Part shown: one piece after another, positions 7,201 to 18,500 of the stretch
How the letters are laid out: every line of letters begins with the position of its first letter
Numbering within the stretch: the first letter of the stretch is position 1
From: Kitasatospora sp. NBC_01266
GTDB taxonomy: Bacteria > Actinomycetota > Actinomycetes > Streptomycetales > Streptomycetaceae
Assembly (NCBI RefSeq): GCF_036242395.1
Contig: NZ_CP108459.1
Span: forward strand, 62,001-126,000
Direction: 5' to 3'
DNA length: 64,000 nucleotides
Notes under the pieces: model-generated
What the model was told of the DNA's origin: nothing
Databases searched by the model: none
Seen by the model: only the letters and a program-made list of their open reading frames with translations
Program-made: the position numbers and the translations under genes

Positions 7201-9505
7201 GGATGCCCGGCTTCTGGTAGCCGATGCTCTCCGCCACCAGGTGGAACTCAGCGAGGACCGGGTCCATCAGCGGCGAGTGGAAAGCGTGCGAGACCTTCAG
7301 GCGGCTGGTCTTGCGGCCCTGGGCGGTGAACTCGGCGACGATCGCCTCGACATCCGCCGCGACACCCGAAACCACCACCGAGGAGGGGCTGTTGATCGCC
7401 GCGATCCCGACCGTGTCACTCAGGTGCGGCAGCACCTCGGCCTCGGTCGCCTGCAACGCGGCCATCGCACCACCGGCCGGCAGCGCCTGCATCAGACGCC
7501 CACGGGCCGCCACCAGGCGGGCCGCGTCGGCGAGGGTGATCGCGCCGGAGGCGTGGGCGGCGGTGATCTCACCGATCGAGTGCCCGGCCAGGAAGTCCGG
7601 CCGCACCCCCCACGACTCCACCAGACGGAACAACGCCGTCTCCACCGCGAACAACGCGGGCTGGGTGTAGGCGGTGCCGGCCAGCAGCTCCGCGTCCTGG
7701 CCCCACATCACGTCCTTGAGCGGAATCTCGAGGTACGTGTCGAGCGCGGCCACGGCCTCGTCCAGCGCGGCAGCGAACACCGGGAACACGCCGTACAGCT
7801 CACGGCCCATCCCCAGCCGCTGCGCACCCTGACCCGTGAACACGAACGCGCTCTTGCCCGACCGCACCAGATCCTGCACCACACCGGGACCCAGCGACCC
7901 ACCCGCGACCGCCGACAGCCCCGCCAGCAACTCCTCGCGGCCCCCGGCCACCACCACCGCGCGGTGCTCGTGCGCCGTTCGGCTGATCGCGGTGGAGTAC
8001 GCCAGGTCGGTCAGCGACACGTCCTGCTGCTCGGCGACCTGAGCACGCAGCCGCGTCGCCTGCTCGACCAGCGCCTGCGGCGAGCGACCCGAGAGCAGCA
8101 CCGGAACGACCGGCAGCTCGCGCCGCTCGACCGCCTCCTCAGCTACGGCTGCCGGGGCTTCCTCGATGATGATGTGGGCGTTGGTGCCGCTGAGGCCGAA
8201 GGAGGAGACGCCCGCGCGGCGTGGCTGCTCGCCGGCCGGCCACGGCACGGCCTCGCGCAGGAGCTCGACGTTGCCGGCCTCCCAGTCCACGTGCGGGGTC
8301 GGCTCGTCCAGGTGCAGCGTCTTGGGCAGCAGGCCATGGCGCAGCGCCAGGACCATCTTGATGATGCCGCCCACCCCGGCCGCGGCCTGGGTGTGGGCCA
8401 GGTTGGACTTCAGCGAGCCCAGGTACAGCGGCTTGGCGTCGGCGCCGCGCCGTCCGTAGGTGGCCAGCACCGCCTGCGCCTCGATCGGGTCACCGAGCCT
8501 GGTGCCGGTGCCGTGCGCCTCCACCGCGTCCACGTCCGCGATCGTCAGCCCCGCGCTGTCCAGCGCCGCGCGGATCACCCGCTGCTGCGAAGGCCCGTTC
8601 GGTGCCGTCATCGAGGACGACGCACCGTCCTGGTTCACCGCCGAACCCCGCACCAGGGCGAGGACCGGGTGGCCGTTGCGCCGGGCGTCGGACAGACGCT
8701 CCAGCACCACCACACCCACACCCTCCGAGCAGCCCGTCCCGTCCGCCGCAGCCGCGAAGGACTTGCAGCGGCCGTCGGCGGCCATCCCCCGCTGGTGGCT
8801 GAAGTACAGGAACATGTCCGGCTCGGTCATCACCGTCACACCACCGGCCAACGCCAGCGTCGACTCACCCGACCGCAACGACTGCGCCGCCAGATGCACC
8901 GCCACCAGCGACGACGAGCACGCCGTGTCGATCGTGACCGCCGGACCCTCCAGACCCAGACTGAACGCCACCCGACCCGTCACCAGACTGCCGTCGCTCG
9001 TACCGGGACCGTAGTCGTGGTACATCACGCCGCCGAAGACACCGGTCTTGCTCTTGCGCAGGCTGTGCGGGTCGATGCCGGCGCGCTCGATGGCCTCCCA
9101 GGAGGTCTCCAGCAGCAGCCGCTGCTGCGGATCCAGCCCGAGCGCCTCGCGCGGCGAGATACCGAACAGCGCGGCGTCGAAGTCACCGGCGTCGTAGAGG
9201 AAACCGCCCTCACGCGTGATCGTCCGGCCCAGCTTGCCCGGCTCCGGGTCGTACAGACCCTCGGTGTCCCAGCCACGGTCGGTCGGGAACTGCGCGATGC
9301 CGTCCCGGCCCTCGGCGACCAGCTCCCACAGGCCTTCCGGCGAGTCGACCCCGCCGGGGTAGCGGCAGGCCATGCCCACCACGGCGATCGGCTCGCTGCT
9401 CCGGGCGGTCTGCTCGGTCAGCTCGCTGTTCTGCAGGCGCAGTCGCTCGTTGTCCAGCATCGACTGCCGCAGTGCGGAGACGAGTTGCTCAACTGATGCT
9501 TCCAC
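4271..9505 (-). CDS. PKS-B: one-module type I polyketide synthase (module 4, KS-AT-DH-KR-ACP)
   Basis: The 1744-residue protein begins with a coiled-coil docking segment (VEQLVSALRQSM), then KS from residue 38 (Cys196 in DTACSSS; His371 in SNLAH), AT (Ser643 in GHSIGE, HAFH so malonyl-CoA), DH (His945 in HDVLG, Asp1111/His1115), KR (GGTGGIG; Tyr1507) and ACP (Ser1675). The C-terminal tail is short and ends in DELFSILD. No ER is present, so the expected result is a double bond. The KR has GDN in place of LDD and no Trp at the A-type position, so its stereotype is unclear. GTG 9505 is chosen because AGGG sits four bases upstream and the docking helix starts there; it lies seven bases after the PKS-A stop, so the genes are cotranscribed. 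Confidence 0.95.
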   Translation of the reverse strand: MEASVEQLVSALRQSMLDNERLRLQNSELTEQTARSSEPIAVVGMACRYPGGVDSPEGLWELVAEGRDGIAQFPTDRGWDTEGLYDPEPGKLGRTITREGGFLYDAGDFDAALFGISPREALGLDPQQRLLLETSWEAIERAGIDPHSLRKSKTGVFGGVMYHDYGPGTSDGSLVTGRVAFSLGLEGPAVTIDTACSSSLVAVHLAAQSLRSGESTLALAGGVTVMTEPDMFLYFSHQRGMAADGRCKSFAAAADGTGCSEGVGVVVLERLSDARRNGHPVLALVRGSAVNQDGASSSMTAPNGPSQQRVIRAALDSAGLTIADVDAVEAHGTGTRLGDPIEAQAVLATYGRRGADAKPLYLGSLKSNLAHTQAAAGVGGIIKMVLALRHGLLPKTLHLDEPTPHVDWEAGNVELLREAVPWPAGEQPRRAGVSSFGLSGTNAHIIIEEAPAAVAEEAVERRELPVVPVLLSGRSPQALVEQATRLRAQVAEQQDVSLTDLAYSTAISRTAHEHRAVVVAGGREELLAGLSAVAGGSLGPGVVQDLVRSGKSAFVFTGQGAQRLGMGRELYGVFPVFAAALDEAVAALDTYLEIPLKDVMWGQDAELLAGTAYTQPALFAVETALFRLVESWGVRPDFLAGHSIGEITAAHASGAITLADAARLVAARGRLMQALPAGGAMAALQATEAEVLPHLSDTVGIAAINSPSSVVVSGVAADVEAIVAEFTAQGRKTSRLKVSHAFHSPLMDPVLAEFHLVAESIGYQKPGIPVVAGVHGTIAEDWGTPDYWTRHLREAVRFADTVTYLHGRGVTRFLELGPDAILTALTQTTLDSDDPIVVVPAVRKNQPEAQTLLTAIGRLFTAGTRIDWTAFHAGTGAHRIDLPTYPFQRERYWIIETQGGGDPASLGLGRVDHPLLGAVLSAPDGDGFTFTGRLALDTHSWLADHDVLGTVLLPGTGFVELALHAGEHTGSPTLEELILQAPLVLPAEGGVALQVSVGSADDLGRRPVRIHSRHESALPDSPWQLHAEGFLGSEPVTPATDLTTWPPTGATEVTMGNAYELLLQQGYDYGPVFQGLKAAWRQGNTVFAEVELPEHAHEDADCFGIHPALLDATMHALGVGDGVTGEEPTELPFSWSDISLHAVGAKSLRVRITKDEVGNLSLDLTDQDGAPVASVGSLAFRPVSREQLGGGRQESLFGIGWRALPGAVSGEAAHQLWEELPEAGAVSGVVVYRVPAVEGAVPAAVREAGERTLAVLQAWLGDERFAASSLVVATRNAVVVESGEGVDLAQAPVWGLVRAAQAENPGRIQLTDLTDGLDGLAAVVASGEPESAVRSGRVLVPRLAPIVGEATVLPVNPEGTVLITGGTGGIGAHLARHLVTERGARHLLLTSRRGADAPGASELVTELSALGAQVTVAACDVSDRAALQHLLSTVPTAHPLTGVVHAAGAGDNGLIGTMTAERLSGVLAPKADAAWYLHELTRELPLAFFTLISSAGGLILAAGQANYAAANTFLDALAQHRHTQGLPATSLAYGLWAVQTGLTESLEEDVRLMAARGLPALEVSEALALFDAAQASGRPATVPLRVDPGTLRSRADGLPALLKGLLPQATRSLERAGGHTSAPDELVKRLSALAAKERAQELLDLVRRQAGAVLGHAGLDAVRPDRGFLDLGFDSLTALELRNHLAALTGARLTPTLIFDYPTPDKLAAHLRELLFGADTGADDLSSASADELFSILDGEGLLN

Positions 9506-9512
9506 GATGCCC

Positions 9513-12500
9513 TCAGCCCTCGGTCGAAGTCGGGTCGGCGGACGCCAGCGCGGCACGCACCAGGTCGTCGATGTTCATGCTCTTGATCTCCTCGCTGCGG
9601 TCCACCGGCTGCGGGACCGCTGTGGTCTCGGGCGCCGCGGGGGCCGCCTGGCCCGCCGGGGCGAGCCTGAGCAGCGCGTCCAGCAGCCCGGCGTCGCGCA
9701 GCGTGGCCACCGGGATCGAGGCGAGCAGTTCGCGGACCGACTCCTCGTCCTGCGGTGCGGCCTCGTCCGGAACCTGCTCGTACTCCTCGAGTGCCGGAAG
9801 GATCTCCTCCAGCAGGAACTCCGCCATCACGACCGGGCTGGGGTAGTCGAACATCATGGTGGCCGGCAGCCGCATCCCGGTGGCCGACTGCAGTCGGTTG
9901 CGCAGGTCGATCGCGGCCAGCGAGTCCAGGCCGAGGTCGGTGAACCCCTTGTTGACGTCGATGCCGTCCGGGTCGCTGTGGCTGACGGCGGCCACCTGGG
10001 CCCGGATCAGGTCCAGCACCGCCGCCTGCCGCTCGGCCGGCCGCATCCGGGCCAGCTGCTCCTCCAGCGACTGCGAGCTGGGCGCCGCCACCGCGGCGGT
10101 GACGGACGGGGCCCGCACCTCCTTGCGGGCCGCTGCGGCCGGCTCCTGCTTCAGGACCTCCCGCAGCAGCACCGGCGGCTCGCCCGGGGCCGCGCCACGG
10201 GCCTCGGCGTCGACCCGGATCGGGGCGATGAACGCCTCGTCCAGGGTCAGCGCCTCGTCGAAGAGCCGCAGCCCCTCGTCGGTGGTCAGCGCCGGCAGGC
10301 CCAGCGAGCGCATCCGCCCGAGGTCGGCCTCGTTGACGCCGCCGCCCAGGCCGGTCTTGGTCTCCCAGAGCCCGAACGCCAGCGCCGTGCCCGGCAGGCC
10401 CAGCTCGCGGCGGTGCGCGGCGAGGCCGTCCAGGAAGCGGTTGGCGGCCGCGTAGTTCGCCTGTCCGGCGCCGACGACCAGTCCGGCGCAGGAGGAGAAG
10501 AGCACGAAGGCCGACAGCTCCAGGTCGCGGGTGGCCTCGTGCAGGTACCAGGCCGCGTCCGCCTTGGGCCGCAGCACGGTGTCCAGCTGCTCGGGGGTGA
10601 GCTGCGAGATGAGCGCGTTGTCCATCAGGGCCGCCGCGTGCACCACCGCGGTCAGCGGCTGGGCCTCGGAGACCGAGGCGACCAGGGCCGCCACGGCCTC
10701 GCGGTCCGACACGTCGCACGCGGCGATGGTCACCTCGGCACCCAACTCGGCTAGCTCGGCCGAGAGTTCACCGGCGCCCGGCGCGTCGGCGCCGCGCCGG
10801 CTGGTGAGCAGCAGGTGCCGCACGCCGTGCTCGGTGACCAGGTGGCGGGCCACCACGGCGCCGAGGCCGCTGGTGCCGCCGGTGATCAGCACGGTGCCCT
10901 CGGGCTGCCACGGCAGGGCCGAGGCGACCTGGCCGGCGGAGACCCGGGCCAGCTGCGGGAACTTGACCTCGCTGCCCCGCACCGCCGTCTCCGGCTCACC
11001 GGTGGCGATGATCGCGGGCAGCACCTGGGCGGCGGCGGCCGAGCCGTCGGTGTCCACCAGGACGAAGCGTCCCGGGTTCTCCTCGGCGGCCGAGCGCAGC
11101 AGGCCCCAGACCGGCACCTGCGCGAGGTCCACCGTGTCGGTGGGCCTGGCGGCGACGGCACCCTGGGTGAGGATCACCAGCCGGGAGCGCCCGAAGCGGT
11201 CGTCGGCGAGCCAGCCCTGCAGCACCCGCAGCACGTCACCGGTCACCTGCCGGACCGCGACCGGGACGTCGGCCTCGGTCCCGGCCACCGGCAGCACCAC
11301 CACCTCGGGCACCGCCGCGCCGGCGTCGAGCTTGGCGACGAGCGAGGCCAGGTCCGGGTAGTTGGTGAGGTCGCCGTCCAGCTCGTGGCCGAGGTCGCCG
11401 AGGACGGCCCAGCCCTTCGCCACGGCTCCGGCACTGGCGCCCAGCGGCAGCTGGTTCCAGGCCAGGTGGAACATCGAGGTGCGCTCACCGCGCCCGCCCG
11501 CCGCGGCGGCGTTGACCCGGGCCGCCGTGACCGGCCGCACCACCAGCGACTCGATGGTCGCCACCGGGGTGCCGTGCAGGTCGGACAGTTCGAGGCGGAC
11601 GGCGTCGGAGCCCTCCGACTTGCGGCCCTCCACCGCGGTGATCCGGCCCCGCAGCTGCGAGGAGCCGGCCGCGTGCAGCGTCACGCCCTCCCAGGCGAAC
11701 GGCAGCTGGGTGCCGCCGACGTCCTGCGGCTTGCGTCCGTCCATGAAGTCCGTCGCGCTCAGCGAGGCGTCGAGGATGGACGGGTGGATCCGGTAGTCGG
11801 CGCCCACCGCGAGGCTGTCCTCGGGCAGCGAGACCTGGACGAACGTCTCCTTGCCGCGCCGCCAGATGCCGCGCAGGCCGCGGAACATCGGCCCGTACCC
11901 GTAGCCCTGGCCGGTCAGGTAGTCGTACACATCGGAGATGTCGACCTCCTCCGCGCCCACCGGCGGCCAGACCCCGACGCCCGAGCCGAAGGTCTCGGCG
12001 GCCGGCGCGGGCTTGGCACCCGGCGCCAGCACACCGCTGGCGTGCCGGGTCCACGGGGTGTCGGGTGACGCGTCGTCGGGCCGCGAGTACACGGCCAGCG
12101 AGCGCCGGCCGGTGTGGTCGGCGGCATCGACGACGACCTGGACGGCGAGACCGCCGCCGTCCTCCCGCATCGGCATCAGCGCCTCGATGGTGAGCTCGTC
12201 GACCACGTCGCAGCCGACCTCCTCACCGGCGCGGATGGCCAGTTCGATGTAGGCGGTGCCGGGCAGCAGCACGGTGCCCAGCACGTCGTGGTCAGCGAGC
12301 CACGGGTGGGTGCGCACCGACAGGTTGCTGGTCAGCACCACACCGCCGGCCTCCGGGGAGACCACCACCGCGCTCAGCAGCGGGTGTTCGGCCGCCCGCT
12401 GACCCAGGCCGGTGATGTCGCCGGCGGGGGCCGTCGGGCCGTCGAGCCAGTACACCTTCCGCTGGAAGGCGTACGTCGGCAGGTCGAGGCGGTGGGCGCC

Positions 12501-15500
12501 GGTGCCGGCGTGGAAGGCTGCCCAGTCGATGCGGGTGCCGGCCGTGAAGAGGCGGGCCACGGCCGACAGGAGGGTCTGCGCCTCGGGCTGGTTCTTGCGG
12601 ACGGTCGGGACGACGACGATCGGGGTGTCGCTGTCCAGGGTGCTCTGGGTGAGCGCGGTCAGGATCGCGTCCGGGCCCAGCTCCAGGAACCGGGTCACGC
12701 CGCGTCCGTGCAGGTGGGTGACCGTGTCGGCGAAGCGGACGGCCTCGCGCAGGTGGCGGGTCCAGTACTCGGGAGTGCCCCAGTCCTCGGTCACCTCACC
12801 GTGCACGCCGGAGACCACCGGGATGGTGGGCCGGCTGCGGGTGATGCTCTCGGCGACCAGGTGGAACTCGGCGAGGACCGGGTCCATCAGCGGGGAGTGG
12901 AAGGCGTGCGAGACCTTCAAACGGCTGGTCTTGCGGCCCTGGGCGGTGAACTCGGCGACGATCGCCTCGACATCCGCCTCGACACCCGAAACCACCACCG
13001 AGGAGGGGCTGTTGATCGCCGCGATCCCGACGGTGTCCGTCAGGTGCGGCAGGACCTCGGCCTCGGTCGCCTGGAGCGCGGCCATCGCGCCACCGGCCGG
13101 CAGCGCCTGCATCAACCGGCCACGGGCCGCGACCAGGCGGGCCGCGTCCTCCAGACCGATCGCGCCGGAGGCGTGGGCGGCGGTGATCTCACCGATCGAG
13201 TGCCCGGCCAGGAAGTCCGCACGCACCCCCCACGACTCCACCAGACGGAACAGCGCGGTCTCGACGGCGAACAGCGCGGGCTGGGTGTACGCGGTGCCGG
13301 CCAGCAGCTCCGCGTCCTCGCCCCACATCACGTCCTTCAGCGGAATCTCGAGGTAGGCGTCGAGCGCGGCCACGGCTTCGTCCAGCGCGGTAGCGAACAC
13401 CGGGAACGCGCCGTACAGCTCACGGCCCATCCCGAGCCGCTGCGCACCCTGACCGGTGAACACGAACGCCGTAGCGCCGTCCACCCGGCCACCCGCGACC
13501 ACACCCGCCGAACCGCTCCCCTCGGCGAGCTTCGCCAGCTCCGCCACGGCGCCCTCGTGGTCCTCGGCGAGGACCACCGCGCGGTGGTCGAGCGCCGCAC
13601 GCGAGGTCGCCAGCGAGTAGCCGACGTCCTGGAGCGACTGCTCCGGGTGGGCCGCCAGGTGCGCGCGCAGCGCCTCGGCCTGTCCGGGCAGCGCCTTCGG
13701 GTTCTTGGCGGACAGCGTCAGCACCACCGGCGCGGAAGCCGCCGGGGCCACCGGGGCCACCGGGGCCGCGTCGGGCTCCGGCTGCGCCTGGCCGCGCTGC
13801 GGCGCCTCCTCCAGGATCACGTGGGCGTTGGTGCCGCTCAGGCCGAAGGAGGAGACGGCCGCGCGACGCGGGCGCTCACCGGCCGGCCACTGGACGGGCT
13901 CGGTCAGCAGCTTGACGTTGCCGGCCGTCCAGTCCACGTGCGGGGAGGGCTGGTCCACGTGCAGGGTCTTCGGCAGCACCTCGTTGCGCAGCGCCATCAC
14001 CATCTTGACGATGCCGCTGACGCCGGCCGCCGCCTGCGCGTGGCCGATGTTCGACTTGATCGAGCCGAGCCAGAGCGGCTTGTCCGCCTCCCGGTCCTGG
14101 CCGTAGGTCGCCAGCAGCGCCTGCGCCTCGATCGGGTCACCCAACCTGGTGCCGGTGCCGTGGCCCTCGACCGCGTCCACGTCGGCCGTGGTCAGCCCGG
14201 CCGCGGCGAGCGCCTGCTGGATCACCCGCTGCTGCGAGGGACCGTTGGGCGCCGTCAGACCGTTGGACGCACCGTCCTGGTTGATGGCGGAGCCGCGGAT
14301 CACGGCGAGCACCGGGTGGCCGTTGGCCTCGGCCTCGGAGAGCCGCTCCACCAGGAGCAGCCCGATGCCCTCGGCCCAGCTGGTGCCGTCGGCGGCCCCG
14401 GCGAAGGCCTTCGAGCGGCCGTCGGCGGCCAGCCCGCGCTGCTGGCTGAAGTCGATGAACAGGTCCGGCGTCGGCATCACGGTGACACCGCCGGCCAGCG
14501 CCATGCTGACCTCGCCGGAGCGCAGCGCCTGGCAGGCCATGTGCAGGCTCACCAGGGACGAGGAGCACGCGGTGTCGACGGTGACCGCCGGGCCCTCCAG
14601 GCCGAGGGTGTAGGCCACCCGGCCCGAGGCGATGCTGCCCGCGCTGCCGTTGCCGAGGTAGGCCGCGATGTCCTCGGGCACCTCGCTCAGCCGGCTGCCG
14701 TACTCGTGGTACATGATGCCGACGTACACACCGGTCCGGCTGCCGCGCACGGACTGCGGGTCGATGCCCGCCCGCTCGAAGGTCTCCCAGGCGGACTCCA
14801 GCAGCAGGCGCTGCTGCGGGTCCATCGCGAGGGCCTCCTTGGGCATGATGCCGAAGAACTCCGCGTCGAACTCGGCGGCGTCGTAGAGGAAGCCGCCGTC
14901 CTTCGCGTAGGTCTTGCCGGGCAGGCCGGGCTCCGGGTCGTAGATGGCACTGGCGTCCCAGCCGCGGTCGGCCGGGAACTCGGCGATGGCGTCCCGGCCT
15001 TCGGCGACCAGGTCCCACAGCTCCTCGGCGGAGCGCACCCCGCCGGGGAAGCGGCAGCTGATCGCGACGATCGCGATCGGGTCGTCGGTGTCGGTCGTGC
15101 TCGTGCGGACCGGGGCCGCCGGGGTGGCGACCGCCGGGGTGGACGACAGCTTGCCGACGATGAACTCCGCCACCGCGCGGGTGTTGGGGTAGTCGAAGAC
15201 CAGCGTGGCCGGCAGCCGCAGACCGGTGGCGGCGCTCAGCGCGTTGCGCAGTTCGACCGCGGCGAGCGAGTCGAAGCCCTGCTCGCGGAAGGCCGTCTCC
15301 GGCCCCACCGCGTCGGCCGACGCGTGTCCGAGCACCGAGGCCACCTGGGAGCGGACCAGCTCCAGGACGATCCGGCCGCGCTCCTGCTCCGACACGCCGG
15401 CCAGGCGGCGCTCCAGCTCGCTGGACTCCACGGCCTGGGCCTGCGCGGTCCGGCGCACCGGTCCGCGCACCTTGCCGCGCAGCAGCGCCGGCAGGTCCTC

Positions 15501-18500
15501 GCCGCGCGCGGCCAGCGCCGCGGCGTCGAGCTTGAGCGGCAGCACCACGGCGTCCGTGCCCGCGACGGCCGCGTCGAAGAGGGCCAGGCCCTCGGCGACC
15601 GACAGGGCGGGCAGGCCCAGCCGCTTCATCCGCTCCAGGTCGGCGTCCGTGAGGTCGCCGCCCAGGCCGGTGCTGATCTCCCACATGCCGAAGGCCGGCG
15701 CCGTGGCGGGCAGCCCCTGGGCCTGGCGGTGGGCCGCCAGGCCGTCGAGGAAGGCGTTCGCCGCGGCGTAGTCGGCCTGCCCGGCGGCGAGCACCGAGCC
15801 GCCGGCGGAGGAGAAGAGGACGAAGGCCGTCAGGTCCAGGTCCCGGGTCAGCTCGTGCAGGTTCCAGGCGCCGTCGGTCTTCGGCCGCAGCACCGCCTCG
15901 AAGCCCTGCGTGGTCAGCGAGCCGACCAGCCCGCCGCCCGCGACGGCGGCGGCGTGCACCACCGCGCTGAGCGGACGGTCCTCGGCGATCCCGGCAAGCA
16001 CGGTGGCGAACGCCGCGCGGTCGGTCACGTCGAGCGCGACCACCTCGACCGAGGCACCCAACTCGGCCAGCTCGGCCGAGAGTTCACCGGCACCCGGCGC
16101 GTCGGCGCCGCGCCGGCTGGTGAGCAGCAGGTGCCGGACACCGTGTTCGGCGACCAGGCGACGGGCCACCAGGGCACCCAGACCGCTGGTCCCCCCGGTG
16201 ATCAGCACGGTCCCGGTGGCGCTCCAGGTCGGCGCGGCAGCGGGTGCGGGGATCCGGTTCAGGCGCGGAACCCGCACCTCACCGGCCCGGACCGCGCTCT
16301 CGCTCTCGCCGGACGCCAGCGCGGCGACGGCCTGCGCCTGCGGGTCGGCCGTGCCGGCCGCGACGTCGACCAGGACGAAACGCCCCGGGTTCTCCGCCTC
16401 GGCGGCCCGGACCAGACCCCACACGGCGGTCTGCGCCGGGTCGACGTCCTCGCCCGGCAGGACGGCGAACGCCCCGCGGGTCACCACGGCGAGCCGCGTC
16501 GTGGCCGAGGCCTGATCGGCCAGCCACTCCTGGAGCCGGGGGAGTACGGCGGCCACGGTCGTGCGGACCCGGGCGGCGGCGCTGCCGTCGGCCGGGACCG
16601 GGACCAGGTGGATCGGGAGATCGGTCGCGCCGGCCTCCGCAGGGGCGCCGGTCCGCAGCCACTCGACGCGGTGCAGGGCCGCCGCCGCGCCGTCCGAGGC
16701 CGCTGCCAGCTGCTCCTGCGACACCGGGCGGGACACCAGCGACTCCACCGTCGCCACCGGGGCGCCGGTCTCGTCCGCGACCAGGATCTCCGAGAGCTCG
16801 TCGCCCCGGAGCCGGCGGATCTGCACCCGCAGCACGGACGTGCCGGCCGCGTGCAGGGTGACGCCGTTCCAGGAGAACGGCAGCAGGGTCGCGCCCTCGG
16901 CCGCGCCGTTGCCGCCGAGCAGGTCGGCGTGCATGGCGGCGTCGAGCAGCGCGGGGTGCAGGCCGAACCGGGCGGCCTCGTCGCGGGACCGCTCGGGCAG
17001 CGCCACCTCGGCGAAGACGTCGTCGCCGCGCACCCAGGCGGCCTTCAGGCCCTGGAACACCGGCCCGTACGCGTAACCGCGCTCGAACAGCCGCTCGTAC
17101 GCGCCGGAGACCTCCAGCGCGGTGGCGTCGGTCGGCGGCCACTGGGTCAGGTCGAAGGTCGGTGCCCCGGCGCTCGGCACCAGCGTGCCGTACGCGTGCC
17201 GGGTCCACGGCGAGTCCGGCGCCGAAGCGCGCGAGTGGATGCCGATCGAGCGGGCACCCGAGCCGTCCGCCGCACCGACCCGCACCTGCAGCGTCACGCT
17301 GCCACGGGCCGGGATGATCAGCGGCGCTTCGAGGAGGAGTTCTTCGATCTTGTCGCAGCCGGCTTGGTCGCCGGCGCGGATGGCGAGTTCGACGAAGCCG
17401 GTGCCGGGGAAGAGGATGCTGCCCAGGACGTCGTGGTCGGCCAGCCAGGGCTGGGTGTCGACGGACAGGCGTCCGGTCAGGACGACCTCGCCGGAGTCGG
17501 CGGAGGCCACCGAGGCGCTCAGCAGCGGGTGGGCGACCGGGTCCAGGCCCGCCGAGCCCACGCCCGCGCCACCGCCGGTGGCGGCCTCCAGCCAGTACCG
17601 CTCGTGCTGGAAGGCGTAGGTCGGCAGATCCGCCCAACGGTCCTCGCCCGCACCGAAGTACGCCGCCCAGTCGATCCGGACGCCGGCGGTGAACAGGCGG
17701 CCGAGCGCGGCGAGCAGGGTCTGCGCCTCGGGCTGGTTCTTGCGCACGGCCGGGACCACGACGATCGGCTCGTCGCTGTCGATGGTGCTCTGGGTGAGCG
17801 CGGTCAGGACCGCGTCGGGGCCGAGCTCCAGGAAGGTCTCGACACCGCGCTCGTGGAGGAACGTCACCGTGTCGGCGAAGCGGACGGCCTCGCGCAGGTG
17901 GCGGGTCCAGTAGTCCGGGGTGCCCCAGTCCTCGGCGATCGTGCCGTGGACACCGGAGACCACCGGGATGGTCGGCTGCTGGTAGGAGATGCTCTCCGCC
18001 ACCAGGTGGAACTCGGCGAGGACCGGGTCCATCAGCGGGGAGTGGAAGGCGTGCGAGACCTTCAAACGGCTGGTCTTGCGGCCCTGGGCGGTGAACTCGG
18101 CGACGATCGCCTCGACATCCGCCTCGACACCCGAAACCACCACCGAGGAGGGGCTGTTGATCGCCGCGATCCCGACGGTGTCCGTCAGGTGCGGCAGGAC
18201 CTCGGCCTCGGTGGCCTGGAGCGCGGCCATCGCGCCACCGGCGGGCAGCGCCTGCATCAGACGCCCACGGGCGGCGACCAGGCGGGCGGCGTCGGCCAGG
18301 GTGATGGCGCCGGAGGCGTGGGCGGCGGTGATCTCACCGATCGAGTGCCCGGCCAGGAAGTCCGGACGCACCCCCCACGACTCCACCAGACGGAACAACG
18401 CCGTCTCCACCGCGAACAACGCGGGCTGGGTGTAGGCAGTGCTCGCCAGCAGCTCCGCGTCCTCGCCCCACATCACATCCTTCAGCGGCCGGTCCAAGTG

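Noticed and set aside
4940..9496. Very long open frame on the strand opposite PKS-B
   Set aside because: It is a shadow caused by extreme GC at third positions; the encoded residues (runs of Arg, Gly, Val, Glu) show no domain, while the minus strand carries clear PKS motifs.
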